From CAYNXB01 sp964401045 (GTDB lineage: Bacteria; Pseudomonadota; Alphaproteobacteria; Sphingomonadales; Sphingomonadaceae): 10,960 bases of DNA. The notes under the pieces were generated by a model. The model was not told the DNA's origin, searched no databases, and worked only from the letters and a program-made list of their open reading frames with translations. The position numbers were made by a program, and so were the translations under genes. Location: contig CAYNXB010000084.1 in NCBI GenBank assembly GCA_964401045.1, positions 1-10,960 on the forward strand. The letters run 5' to 3'. Within the stretch, counting starts at the first letter, position 1; every line of letters starts with the position of its first letter. Of the stretch, positions 1-6,736 are shown piece after piece.

Positions 1-48
1 GCTCAGGGGATTTTAAGTCCCCGGCGTCTACCATTCCGCCACGCCCGC
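1..48 (-). tRNA. tRNA-Leu(UAA), 5' part, cut by window edge
   Basis: Read on the minus strand from 48 downward, the sequence starts GCGGGCGTGGCGGAATGG, a typical class II leucine tRNA acceptor and D-arm start. It continues through a D-loop containing GGTAGACGC. The anticodon stem-loop has GGGGA pairing with TCCCC around the loop CTTAAAA, which puts TAA at the anticodon, so it decodes UUA. After the stem the sequence goes into TGAGC, the start of the long variable arm expected for Leu, and leaves the window. The variable arm, T-arm and 3' acceptor strand cannot be seen. It lies 32 bp downstream of the last minus-strand protein gene and in the same orientation. Confidence 0.93.
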
Positions 49-63
49 TTAAGATTTGAGGTA

Positions 64-77
64 GCGGCGGCCGCCGC
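64..77. other. Perfect GC palindrome between a protein gene and the tRNA
   Basis: GCGGCGGCCGCCGC is self-complementary over 14 bp, just past the stop codon of the MetE-like gene and 16 bp before the tRNA 5' end. As RNA it could fold as a 5-bp stem with a GGCC loop. No T-run follows on the minus strand, so it does not meet the pattern of an intrinsic terminator. It could be a pause or processing site between the operon and the tRNA, or simply GC-rich chance. Confidence 0.3.
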
Positions 78-80
78 GCG

Positions 81-1199
81 TTACCAGTAGCGCCTGCTCG
101 CCAGCTCCGCCCCTTGCGCCAACGCGGCGAGCTTGGCCCATACCACCTCGGGATCGAGTCCGCCGCTGCCGGCGTGGACCGAGAAGCCGCAGTCGACCCC
201 GGCCATCACCTGATCGCGCCCGAGCAAGTCGGCGTAGCGGCCGATGCGCTGGGCGATCAGTTCGGGATGTTCGACGTAAGGGCTCTGCGGCTCGATCACG
301 CCGGGGCACAGGATCTTGCCTTCCGGCAGCTTATGCTCCTCGAAGAATGCGAACTCGTGCGCATGGCGCGGGTTGGCGCCTTCGAGCAGTACGGTTTGCG
401 GCTTGGCGCTCCACACGATGTCGGCGATGTCCTCCAGCGCGACGTCATGAGTGTGCGGGCCGGGATAATTCCCCCAGCACAAGTGCATCCGCAGCTGTTC
501 GGCGGGAATGTTCCGCAGCGCGTGATTGAGCGCTGCGACGTTCATGCCGATGCGTTTGCGGAAGTCTTCGGTGCTCAGGTCGGTAAACTGGACGTGGCGG
601 CCCATCGCGAGGTCCGGGCAATCGACCTGGAGGGTGATCCCCGCTGCGGCGATCGTCTCGTATTCATGGCGCAGCCCTTCGGCGAGCGCGAAGACGTAGG
701 CCTCATCGCTCGGATAGTAGTCGTTGGGAAAGAACAGCGCGGTGACGCCTGGCGAAGCTGCCGACATGAAGGTCTCGTGTCCGCCGGCCAGCCGCTGGAG
801 CCGCTCCGCGTCCTCACGCGGCGCGTCCATGTCGATTACCTCGATCGGCGCGGTGCATGCAGGCGCGCTACGGCGCGCACGGCCGGCATCGCCGAACACC
901 CGCGCCTTGGCCCCCGGAAAGTCCTCAAGGTCGGCAAACTCATAGCTGCCCGCCTCGCCGCCGAAGCCCGACAGGCGGTGCTTGATGTAGGTGGCGTAGC
1001 TCGGCTTCGACATCTCGCCATCGTTGACCACCGAGACGCCGGCCTGGATCTGGTGCTTCACCACATGCGCGGTGGCGCGCTCGACCGCATCGTCGAACGT
1101 CGCCTCGTCGATTTCCTCGCCGCTTTCGCGACGGAACACGAGATCGAGCAGGTAGTCCGGCCGCGGAAGGCTGCCGGTGTGGCTGGTCTTGAACCCCAT
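81..1199 (-). CDS. MetE C-terminal-like (core MetE) zinc methyltransferase, paralog with DCP motif
   Basis: This is a 372-residue single TIM-barrel protein of the cobalamin-independent methionine synthase C-terminal family. It lacks the N-terminal folate-binding barrel that makes full-length MetE about 750 residues. The N-terminus SHTGSLPRP (residues 6-14) matches the family opening. The zinc ligands of MetE have candidates here: HLC (H239, C241), E273 in LLEGA, and C337 in VDCGFS. The usual DEP motif of the barrel is DCP (193-195). The family transfers methyl or alkyl groups between a donor and a zinc-bound thiol; members include methionine synthases and epoxyalkane:coenzyme M transferases. 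I chose ATG at 1199 because AAGGG at 1215-1211 precedes it with an 11-nt gap. An in-frame GTG at 1211 would add four residues but would overlap that ribosome site. It begins 15 bp after the stop of its paralog and is last in the minus-strand operon. Family is secure; substrate is unknown. Confidence 0.88.
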   Translation of the reverse strand: MGFKTSHTGSLPRPDYLLDLVFRRESGEEIDEATFDDAVERATAHVVKHQIQAGVSVVNDGEMSKPSYATYIKHRLSGFGGEAGSYEFADLEDFPGAKARVFGDAGRARRSAPACTAPIEVIDMDAPREDAERLQRLAGGHETFMSAASPGVTALFFPNDYYPSDEAYVFALAEGLRHEYETIAAAGITLQVDCPDLAMGRHVQFTDLSTEDFRKRIGMNVAALNHALRNIPAEQLRMHLCWGNYPGPHTHDVALEDIADIVWSAKPQTVLLEGANPRHAHEFAFFEEHKLPEGKILCPGVIEPQSPYVEHPELIAQRIGRYADLLGRDQVMAGVDCGFSVHAGSGGLDPEVVWAKLAALAQGAELASRRYW

Positions 1200-1214
1200 T
1201 ATGCCAGGCACCCT

Positions 1215-2252
1215 TTAAGTGAGTTCGGCGCGAACGATCGCGGCCCCGTCGGCGAGCGCCTTCATCTTGCCGAACGCCACATCGCGCGGAAGGTACTTGA
1301 GCCCGCAATCGGGCGCCGGGATGATCCGCCTGGCATCGACATAAGGCAGCGCCCGGCGGATGCGCGAGGCGACCAGTTCCGGCTCCTCGACCGCGTGGGT
1401 CGAAAGATCGAGCACACCCAGGATGATCGTCTTGCCCGGCAGGTTTTCGAGGATCGAACAGTCGAGATCCGATTGCGCGGTCTCGAGCGAGATCTGCAGC
1501 ACCTCGCTGCCGGCCAGCTCGGGCAGGAAGTTGTACCCCTCCGGCCGTTCGTGGATCAGCGCCGCGTAGCCGAAGCAGATATGCAGCGCGGTTGTGCCCC
1601 GAACCCCGTCGAGCGCGGCTTCGAGCGCCAGCAATCCGTACTCGCGCGCCTTGTCCGGCCGCGCCTGCATATACGGCTCATCGAGCTGGACGACATCGGC
1701 TCCGGCCGCAAACAGGTCCCTGATCTCGCCGTTGACGGCCTTGCCATAGGCGACCGCGAGCGCTTCGGGGTCGTTGTAGTAATCGTCCTGCGCCTGCTGG
1801 CTCATCGTGAACGGGCCGGGCACTGTGATCTTGATCGCTTTGCCCGGGCTGACGTGCTGCTTCATGAACTCAACGTCGCGCACCTGCACCGCGTGTCGGC
1901 GGCTGATCGGCCCGGTGACGCGCGGTACCGGCACCGGCTCTCCGCTGCGGTCGAGCGCGGTGCCATGATTGTCCATGTCGACGCCATCCAGCGCCGTGGC
2001 GAACCGGTTCGAGTAGCTTTCCCGCCGCATCTCGCCATCGGTGATGATGTCGAGCCCGGCGCGTTCCTGCTCATGGATCGCCCACACGGTGGCGTCATCC
2101 CATGCCTGTTCGAGGTATTCCTCCGGCACGCGCCACAATTCCTTCTGGCGGGTGCGCGGCGGGAAGCGGCCGGCGAGCTTGGCGCGGTCGATCAGCCATT
2201 CCGGCTGGGCGTACGAGCCGACCAGCGAAGTCGGCAGCAGCGGGAGCGCCAT
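1215..2252 (-). CDS. MetE C-terminal-like (core MetE) zinc methyltransferase, paralog with canonical DEP motif
   Basis: This 345-residue single-barrel MetE relative is diverged from the adjacent downstream paralog. The start MALPLLPTSLVGSYAQPEWL matches the family's T-x-x-GS-x-x-x-P opening. TDGEMRRESY (71-80) matches the conserved DGE segment. The zinc site is complete: HIC (H224, C226), E257 in SLETAQSD, and C316 in APDCGLKYLP, the last very close to the MetE C-terminal motif. VVQLDEP (187-193) keeps the canonical DEP, so this copy looks closer to a true thiol methyltransferase than its neighbour. The folate-binding N-terminal domain is absent; known core MetE proteins of this architecture use methylcobalamin or other donors. 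The start codon shares one base with the upstream VOC stop (TGATG), so the two are probably translationally coupled. Annotating it as a housekeeping methionine synthase would be unsafe given its catabolic neighbours. Confidence 0.9.
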   Translation of the reverse strand: MALPLLPTSLVGSYAQPEWLIDRAKLAGRFPPRTRQKELWRVPEEYLEQAWDDATVWAIHEQERAGLDIITDGEMRRESYSNRFATALDGVDMDNHGTALDRSGEPVPVPRVTGPISRRHAVQVRDVEFMKQHVSPGKAIKITVPGPFTMSQQAQDDYYNDPEALAVAYGKAVNGEIRDLFAAGADVVQLDEPYMQARPDKAREYGLLALEAALDGVRGTTALHICFGYAALIHERPEGYNFLPELAGSEVLQISLETAQSDLDCSILENLPGKTIILGVLDLSTHAVEEPELVASRIRRALPYVDARRIIPAPDCGLKYLPRDVAFGKMKALADGAAIVRAELT

Positions 2253-2797
2253 CAGCTGGCGTGCTCGAGAACCGAGGGGCGCACATCGTTGTTGGGGGTG
2301 TGATCGCCGGCCAGCCAGCGCTTCAGCTCGCTATGAGCGTCCTTGAGGCGGATCGCGTTGATCTGATCGGCGTGATCGGCATCGTGGGTGAACTCCACGA
2401 TCATCCCGTCCGGGTCGACGACATAGACCGAGCGGCAATAGCCATGCTCGAGGGTGTAGGTCGACTTGAGACCGGCGGCGGCGATGCGCTTCTCCAGCTC
2501 GGCCTGCGTCTCCCCATCGACGTTGAGGGCGATATGGCGAAACGGGCTCGGCGCGAGATCGGGGCCGAACTCGGCCTGATCGTCATCATGGGCAAACTGG
2601 AAGAACGCCAGCGCGCTGCCATCCTTCAGCCCGAAGAAGCAGTGGCAATAGGTCCGCTCCTTGCCGAACAGCTCCTCCTGCTCGCACCACGTGGCGACTA
2701 GCGGAAAGCCGAGCACGTCCTCGTAGAAGTGGCGCGTAGCCTCGAGGTTCTTGCTGACATAGGCCGTATGATGCAGCCGGCTCGGAACACTGTTCAT
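2252..2797 (-). CDS. VOC-fold metalloprotein (glyoxalase / extradiol dioxygenase superfamily)
   Basis: The product is 181 residues. Vicinal-oxygen-chelate hallmarks are LHHTAYVSKNLEATRHFYEDVLGF at the N-terminus (given as residues 8-31 with key H9/H10), a second module starting FRHIALNVDG (H88), and the DPDGMIVEF segment ending at E135. These supply the His, His and Glu ligands that bind a divalent metal in the fold. H118 in LEHGY may line the site. The family includes glyoxalases, methylmalonyl-CoA epimerases and ring-cleaving dioxygenases; length and sequence do not decide among them. I chose ATG at 2797, not the longer in-frame ATG at 2869, because AGGGGAG lies 7 nt upstream and the homology starts there. 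The stop overlaps the next gene's start by one base. The C-terminal tail past residue 140 is polar and looks family-specific. Confidence 0.87.
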   Translation of the reverse strand: MNSVPSRLHHTAYVSKNLEATRHFYEDVLGFPLVATWCEQEELFGKERTYCHCFFGLKDGSALAFFQFAHDDDQAEFGPDLAPSPFRHIALNVDGETQAELEKRIAAAGLKSTYTLEHGYCRSVYVVDPDGMIVEFTHDADHADQINAIRLKDAHSELKRWLAGDHTPNNDVRPSVLEHAS

Positions 2798-2834
2798 CCG
2801 TTTTCTCCCCTCCGAGGCGACTCTCCTTCGCCCC

Positions 2835-2848
2835 CTTCGTATGCGAAG
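2835..2848. other. Small hairpin in the CoA-transferase/VOC gap
   Basis: CTTCG-TATG-CGAAG gives a 5-bp stem with a 4-nt loop inside the 72-bp gap between the CoA-transferase stop and the VOC start. No T-run follows, so it is not a terminator. It could tune mRNA stability or partial read-through, but it is short enough to be chance. I see nothing else in this gap except the VOC ribosome-binding site. Confidence 0.25.
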
Positions 2849-2869
2849 ATACCACTCGCGCGGACGCAA

Positions 2870-3994
2870 TCAATCGCGTCCGAGCACCTCTTTGTTGTGC
2901 GAGCCGAGAACCGGCGGGGCCTCGACCTCGGTCTGCTTTTCTCCGTCGAACCGCAGCGGCGATCGGATCGTGCGCCAACGGCCGTGCGGCCCTTCGGTTT
3001 CGAGCACCAGTTCGTGGTGCGCGGCGAGCTCGCCCTCGGCGACTTCCTGCGAATTGAACACCGGCGAATGCGGCACTTCGAGTCCGGCAAGCCGATCGGC
3101 CCAGTAATCGCGCGGCTGCGTCTTGAAGATCGGCGCAAGGAATTCGATCACCTTCTCGTAATTGGCGATGCGCGCGTTGCGGTCGGCGAACTCGGGGCGC
3201 TGGAGCATGTCCGGCTGACCGACCGCTTCGGCCAGGTTGTCCCAGAACTTAGGCGGGCTCGACATGTGCAGCGCGACCCACTTCCCGTCGGCGCATTCGA
3301 ACACGTAGCTCTGGCTAACATGCGGACGGCTGTACGGGTGCATGATCTCATTCTCGGAGAACAAGTGCGTGAAGGCGTCGAGATTGAAATGGCACATCGC
3401 CTCGAACATGCTGGTTTCGACCAGCCGCCCTTTCCCCGTCTTCTCGCGCTCGTAGAGCGCCGCGATCACGCCCTGCGACGCGTAGAACCCGGTCAGCGCA
3501 TCGGCGATCGCGGGACCGACGACGCGCGGATGCTCGGGATTCACCAGCAGGCCGAGGAACCCGCTCGACGCTTGCGCGACCGAATCGAACGCGGGGCGCT
3601 CCTTCCACGGGCCGTCGTTGCCGAACCCCGAGATCGAGGCATAGATCAGCCGCGGGTTGATCGCCCGAAGCCGCGCCGGATCGACCGAGAGGCGCTCGGC
3701 CACTCCCGGGCGGAAGTTCTGGATGAACACGTCCGCCTTCGCGACCAGCGCGTCGAACGCGGCGAGGTCTTCCGGCAGCTTGGTGTTGAGCTCGACGCTC
3801 TTCTTGCCGCGGTTGTAGGTCTGGTAATGCGGCGAATAGAGCCCGCCCTTGAAGTTGCGGAACGGGTCGCCGACGCCCGGCATCTCCAGCTTGATCACTT
3901 CGGCGCCCAGGTCCGCCAGCAGCATGCCGGCGGCCGGGCCGGTGATGAAGGTGCCCATCTCGAGCACTTTGACGCCTGCTAGCGGCTTTGCCAT
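2870..3994 (-). CDS. Family III CoA-transferase (CaiB/BaiF type)
   Basis: The 374-residue product has the full CaiB/BaiF layout. It opens LAGVKVLEMGTFITGPAAGM (5-24), followed by LADLGAEVIKLE (26-37), NRGKKSVELN (61-70), the NFRPGV segment (93-98) and the SGFGNDGP loop (122-129). VVGPAIADALTGFYA (158-171) carries D165, which matches the catalytic Asp that forms the acyl and CoA anhydride/thioester intermediates in formyl-CoA transferase. Length is near the lower end of the usual 380-430. The family moves CoA from a donor thioester to a carboxylic acid in the cytosol. ATG at 3994 is preceded by AAGGGG with a 7-nt spacer; the open frame runs further upstream but loses family similarity. It is the first gene of the minus-strand run and is divergent from the citrate-synthase-like gene, suggesting that it makes a CoA ester used by the locus. 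The acid substrate cannot be read from sequence. Confidence 0.94.
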   Translation of the reverse strand: MAKPLAGVKVLEMGTFITGPAAGMLLADLGAEVIKLEMPGVGDPFRNFKGGLYSPHYQTYNRGKKSVELNTKLPEDLAAFDALVAKADVFIQNFRPGVAERLSVDPARLRAINPRLIYASISGFGNDGPWKERPAFDSVAQASSGFLGLLVNPEHPRVVGPAIADALTGFYASQGVIAALYEREKTGKGRLVETSMFEAMCHFNLDAFTHLFSENEIMHPYSRPHVSQSYVFECADGKWVALHMSSPPKFWDNLAEAVGQPDMLQRPEFADRNARIANYEKVIEFLAPIFKTQPRDYWADRLAGLEVPHSPVFNSQEVAEGELAAHHELVLETEGPHGRWRTIRSPLRFDGEKQTEVEAPPVLGSHNKEVLGRD

Positions 3995-4013
3995 TCGAAT
4001 CCCCTTCCCAGAA

Positions 4014-4128
4014 CCGTTCGTTCGGGGGCCTGTCGAAGCGCCGCTTCTCTTCGGGCGCAATGGCCAAAAGATAGGACGGCCCCTGGCATTTTCGTGCCAG
4101 CCCGCTTCGACAAGCCCACGGCGAACGG
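4014..4128. repeat. Inverted REP-like element in the divergent control region
   Basis: Left arm 4014-4040 and right arm 4103-4128 are imperfect reverse complements: CCGTTCG and CTGTCGAAGCG on the left pair with CGCTTCGACAAG and CGAACGG on the right. They are separated by about 62 nt. The core resembles the TTCGACAAGC...GAACGG palindromic extragenic repeats I recall as abundant between genes of sphingomonads. Inside the loop, CTGGCA-TTTTCG-TGCCAG (4083-4100) makes a 6-bp hairpin. The element sits between two divergent operons. It may be a passive repeat, or it may shape transcripts or protein binding there. Confidence 0.65.
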
Positions 4129-4145
4129 AAATTGACATGTTCCGT
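4125..4145. promoter_or_regulatory. Candidate operator dyad over the -35 element
   Basis: ACGGAA (4125-4130) and TTCCGT (4140-4145) form a perfect 6-bp inverted repeat with a 9-nt spacer that contains TTGACA. A two-fold-symmetric site centred on a -35 hexamer is where a dimeric repressor would block transcription of the plus-strand operon. The GntR regulator at the right end would be the obvious candidate, but nothing in the sequence links the two. The left half overlaps the end of the REP-like right arm, so the symmetry may be coincidental. Confidence 0.3.
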
Positions 4146-4160
4146 GTTGACCCGCGCATA
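4132..4160 (+). promoter_or_regulatory. Possible promoter of the plus-strand operon
   Basis: TTGACA at 4132-4137 matches the sigma-70 -35 consensus exactly. At a 17-bp spacing, positions 4155-4160 read CGCATA, a poor -10; CATAGA at 4157-4162 would need a 19-bp spacer. A second, weaker pair is TTGACC (4147-4152) with GATAGC (4171-4176). It lies 37-65 bp upstream of the first plus-strand start codon, a sensible distance. The -35 is convincing, the -10 is not; an activator-dependent promoter would fit. I found no convincing promoter for the opposite operon. Confidence 0.4.
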
Positions 4161-4196
4161 GACCGCGCCAGATAGCGGCGACAAGGGAGACACTTC

Positions 4197-4994
4197 ATGC
4201 GCATCGGCAAGCAGGACGCACCGTACACCGCCATCTGCACATCGGATGCGACCAGCATCACCGTGCGCGGGCGCAACCTGACGAGCGAGATCGTCGGCAA
4301 GATGGACTTCACCAGCTATTTTTGGCTGCTGGTGACGGGCGTGGAGCCCAACGAGGAGCAGCTGTTCTTCCTGAACGCGGTGCTGTGCTCGCTCGCCGAG
4401 CACGGACTGGTGCCAAGCGTGGTTGCCGCGCGCATGACTTATGCCGCCGCGCCCGAGGCGCTGCAGGGCGCGGTCGCGGCGGGGCTGCTCGGCTGCGGAT
4501 CGGTGGTGCTGGGCAGCGCCGAAGTCGCGGGCAAGTTCTACGCCGAATGCGTTGCCGACCAGCGCGCGACCGGCGACGATGCGAACGCGGTCGCCGCGCG
4601 CAACATCAAGCGCCTGCGCGATGGCGGCACAAAGGCGATCCCAGGCTTCGGCCACCCCCAGCATTCGGGCGGCGACCCGCGCGCGAACCTGCTGCTCAAG
4701 CTCGCCGACGAGCGCGGCGTATCCGGCGAACACGTGGCAATGATGCGCGCGCTCCAGACGGCATTGCCCGAGACGATTGGCCGCGAACTGCCGGTCAACG
4801 TCAACGGCCCGATCCCGGCGATCCTGCTCGACCTCGGCTTTCCGGTGACGGCGCTTAAGGGTATCGGCCTGCTGTGCCGCACCGCCAGCCTCGTCGCCCA
4901 CTGCACCGAGGAGGCGGAACGGCCGATCGGCTTCATCATGAGCGGCGCGGCGGCTGCGGCGATCGAGTACGATGGGCTGCCCTCCGAAAGATAG
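4197..4994 (+). CDS. Citrate-synthase-fold protein, citryl-CoA lyase-like
   Basis: The 265-residue product corresponds to the compact citrate-synthase fold seen in citryl-CoA lyases and is much shorter than citrate synthase (about 430). AEHGLVPS (67-74) carries H69 and GFGHPQHSGGDPRA (150-163) carries H153, equivalent to the two catalytic histidines of citrate synthase. RTASLVAHCTEE (228-239) and RPIGF (242-246) match the carboxylate- and CoA-binding end. At the third catalytic position, the NVD of citrate synthases, it reads VNVNGPIP with N203. That change argues against a standard citrate synthase. Expected chemistry is cleavage or formation of a citryl-CoA-like thioester, but the true substrate is unknown. 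AAGGGAG lies 7 nt before ATG. It is the first plus-strand gene and is divergent from a CoA-transferase, a pairing that suits activation followed by cleavage of a CoA ester. Confidence 0.85.
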   Translation: MRIGKQDAPYTAICTSDATSITVRGRNLTSEIVGKMDFTSYFWLLVTGVEPNEEQLFFLNAVLCSLAEHGLVPSVVAARMTYAAAPEALQGAVAAGLLGCGSVVLGSAEVAGKFYAECVADQRATGDDANAVAARNIKRLRDGGTKAIPGFGHPQHSGGDPRANLLLKLADERGVSGEHVAMMRALQTALPETIGRELPVNVNGPIPAILLDLGFPVTALKGIGLLCRTASLVAHCTEEAERPIGFIMSGAAAAAIEYDGLPSER

Positions 4995-5059
4995 GCGACG
5001 AGCGAATCCTTGCCATCCATCGGTGAGCCAAGCAGATTGAGCGCGGGAGAGGCTCATCG

Positions 5060-6736
5060 ATGAACGCAGGCGAATTCGATTACATCGTGGTAGGCGCAGG
5101 CTCGGCGGGTGCGGCGCTCGCCGCTCGGCTCGGGGAACGCGCCGACCGCACGACCTGCGTGATCGAGGCGGGCGGCTACGACAGCCATCCGTTCATCCAT
5201 ATCCCGAGCTTCGTCGCTGCGGCGATCGGCCGCAAGGCGACCAACTGGCGGTTCAAGACCGTGCCGCAGCCGGGCATGGCCGGGCGCGAGATCCCGGTGC
5301 CGCGCGGCAAGGTGCTCGGCGGATCGGGCTCGATCAACGGGATGGTCTATTTCCGCGGCCATCCGACCGACTACGACGACTGGGCGGATGCCGGCGCCAC
5401 AGGCTGGTCCTACGCCGAAGTGCTGCCGTACTTCACCCGCACCGAGAACAACGAGAACTTCCCGGCGAGCGTGTTCCACGGGGTTGGCGGGCCGGTGAAC
5501 GTCAAGCTGGTCGATGGGCCGAACGAACTCAACTACGCGTTCATGGAAGCGCTCGGCTCGTTGCAGTTCCCCGAATGCCCGGATTTCAACGGCGCGAATT
5601 CCGAAGGCTACGGGCGCCGCCAGGGCCTGATCCGTGACGGACAGCGGGAGACCACCGCGAAGGCAATGCTCCGCCCGGCGCTCGCGAGGTCCAACGTGCA
5701 CCTGATCACCGACGGCCACGTCGCACGCGTGCTGGTCGAGCCGACGGACAGCGGATTGCGCGCAGTGGGCGTCGAGCTGACCGACGGGCGCGTGGTTCGC
5801 GCGCGCGCCGAAGTGATCCTTGCCGCCGGCGCGGTGCAGACGCCGCAGATCCTGATGCTGTCGGGCATCGGCCCGGCGGTCCACTTGCAGGAGATGGGCC
5901 TGACGGTGGTGAACGACGTGCCCGGGGTGGGCGAGAACTACCACGACCATCCGGCCTCGCCGATGCACATGGAGACGAGCGACACGACTTCCTACGGGCT
6001 GTCCTGGGAGGTACTGCCGCGCGATGTGATGCACCTGTTCCAGTACCTGCTTACTCGCAAGGGCCCGCTGGCCGGCAACGTGTTCGAGAGCGTGGCCTTC
6101 CTGCGCACCGATCCGAGCCTCGCCAGGCCCGACGTGCAGTTTGTGTTCCAGCCGGCCAAGCGGCTGACCAATCCGAAGATCCCGTTCCCCTTGGGGCACG
6201 GCTACGCGATCAGCCCGGTCAACCTCTATCCCAGGAGCAGGGGGACGGTGCGGCTCGCCAGCCCCGACCCGCTCGTCGCGCCGGTGATCGACCCGCGCCT
6301 GCTCGAGGCGCCGGAGGACATCCTGCCGCTGATCCGCGCGCTCAAGATCGCGCGCAAGGCGTTCGCGACGCCCGCGTTCGCAAAATACGAAGGCGTCGAG
6401 GTCGCGCCCGGGCCGGACACGCAGAACGATGCGCAGTTCGACCAGTACATCCGGGAGACCGGCTACACCGTGCACCACCCGGTCGGCTCCTGCCGCATGG
6501 GTTCGGACGCGGATGCGGTGGTCGACCCGCAATTGCGCTTCAACGGCATCGCCAACCTGCGCATCGCCGACGCCAGCGTGATGCCCTCGATCATCGGCGG
6601 CAACACCAACGCGCCGTGCGTGATGATCGGCGAGCGCGCGGCCGATTTCGTGCTCGGGAAAGCCCCGCTGCCCGCCGCCGAGCTGCCGCCCGAGAGCGTG
6701 GCGCGGTATAAACCCAAGAAACGGAAGGCTGCCTGA
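5060..6736 (+). CDS. GMC-family FAD-dependent alcohol dehydrogenase (choline dehydrogenase-like)
   Basis: The 558-residue length is typical for bacterial GMC enzymes. FDYIVVGAGSAGAALAARL (5-23) is the FAD dinucleotide-binding fold, with the following acidic end IEAGG. VPRGKVLGGSGSINGMVYFRG is GMC signature 1 and AGAVQTPQILMLSGIGP is signature 2. The C-terminal catalytic segment HHPVGSCRMG has H472/H473, and GGNTNAP has N515/N517, the His-Asn pair that acts on the alcohol. No signal peptide is seen, so it is cytosolic and likely passes electrons to a quinone or another acceptor, not to oxygen, although oxidase activity cannot be excluded. GGGAGAGG lies 7 nt before ATG. It starts 65 bp after the citryl-CoA lyase-like gene, and its stop overlaps the next start (TGATG). 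It probably oxidises a primary or benzylic-type alcohol in the pathway; the exact alcohol is not predictable. Confidence 0.95.
   Translation: MNAGEFDYIVVGAGSAGAALAARLGERADRTTCVIEAGGYDSHPFIHIPSFVAAAIGRKATNWRFKTVPQPGMAGREIPVPRGKVLGGSGSINGMVYFRGHPTDYDDWADAGATGWSYAEVLPYFTRTENNENFPASVFHGVGGPVNVKLVDGPNELNYAFMEALGSLQFPECPDFNGANSEGYGRRQGLIRDGQRETTAKAMLRPALARSNVHLITDGHVARVLVEPTDSGLRAVGVELTDGRVVRARAEVILAAGAVQTPQILMLSGIGPAVHLQEMGLTVVNDVPGVGENYHDHPASPMHMETSDTTSYGLSWEVLPRDVMHLFQYLLTRKGPLAGNVFESVAFLRTDPSLARPDVQFVFQPAKRLTNPKIPFPLGHGYAISPVNLYPRSRGTVRLASPDPLVAPVIDPRLLEAPEDILPLIRALKIARKAFATPAFAKYEGVEVAPGPDTQNDAQFDQYIRETGYTVHHPVGSCRMGSDADAVVDPQLRFNGIANLRIADASVMPSIIGGNTNAPCVMIGERAADFVLGKAPLPAAELPPESVARYKPKKRKAA

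Noticed and set aside
1..48. tRNA-Leu as an attachment site of an integrated island
   Set aside because: Elements usually integrate at the tRNA 3' end, which points away from this cluster, and there is no integrase or repeated tRNA fragment in the window.
81..2252. A split full-length MetE (two halves of one methionine synthase)
   Set aside because: Both proteins carry the C-terminal zinc site (HxC and a late Cys), so neither is the N-terminal folate-binding half; they are paralogs, not fragments.
114..2303. A 729-codon open frame on the plus strand, opposite the two MetE-like genes
   Set aside because: It is a GC-rich antisense shadow: no family motif, Arg/Ala/Asp-rich composition, and it spans the well-supported minus-strand genes and their junctions.
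2729..3982. A 417-codon plus-strand frame opposite the CoA-transferase
   Set aside because: Composition is that of a complement of a high-GC gene; the minus strand carries a complete CaiB/BaiF protein with its catalytic Asp.
5054..6532. A 492-codon minus-strand frame opposite the GMC gene
   Set aside because: No recognisable domain; the plus-strand GMC protein has all signatures.
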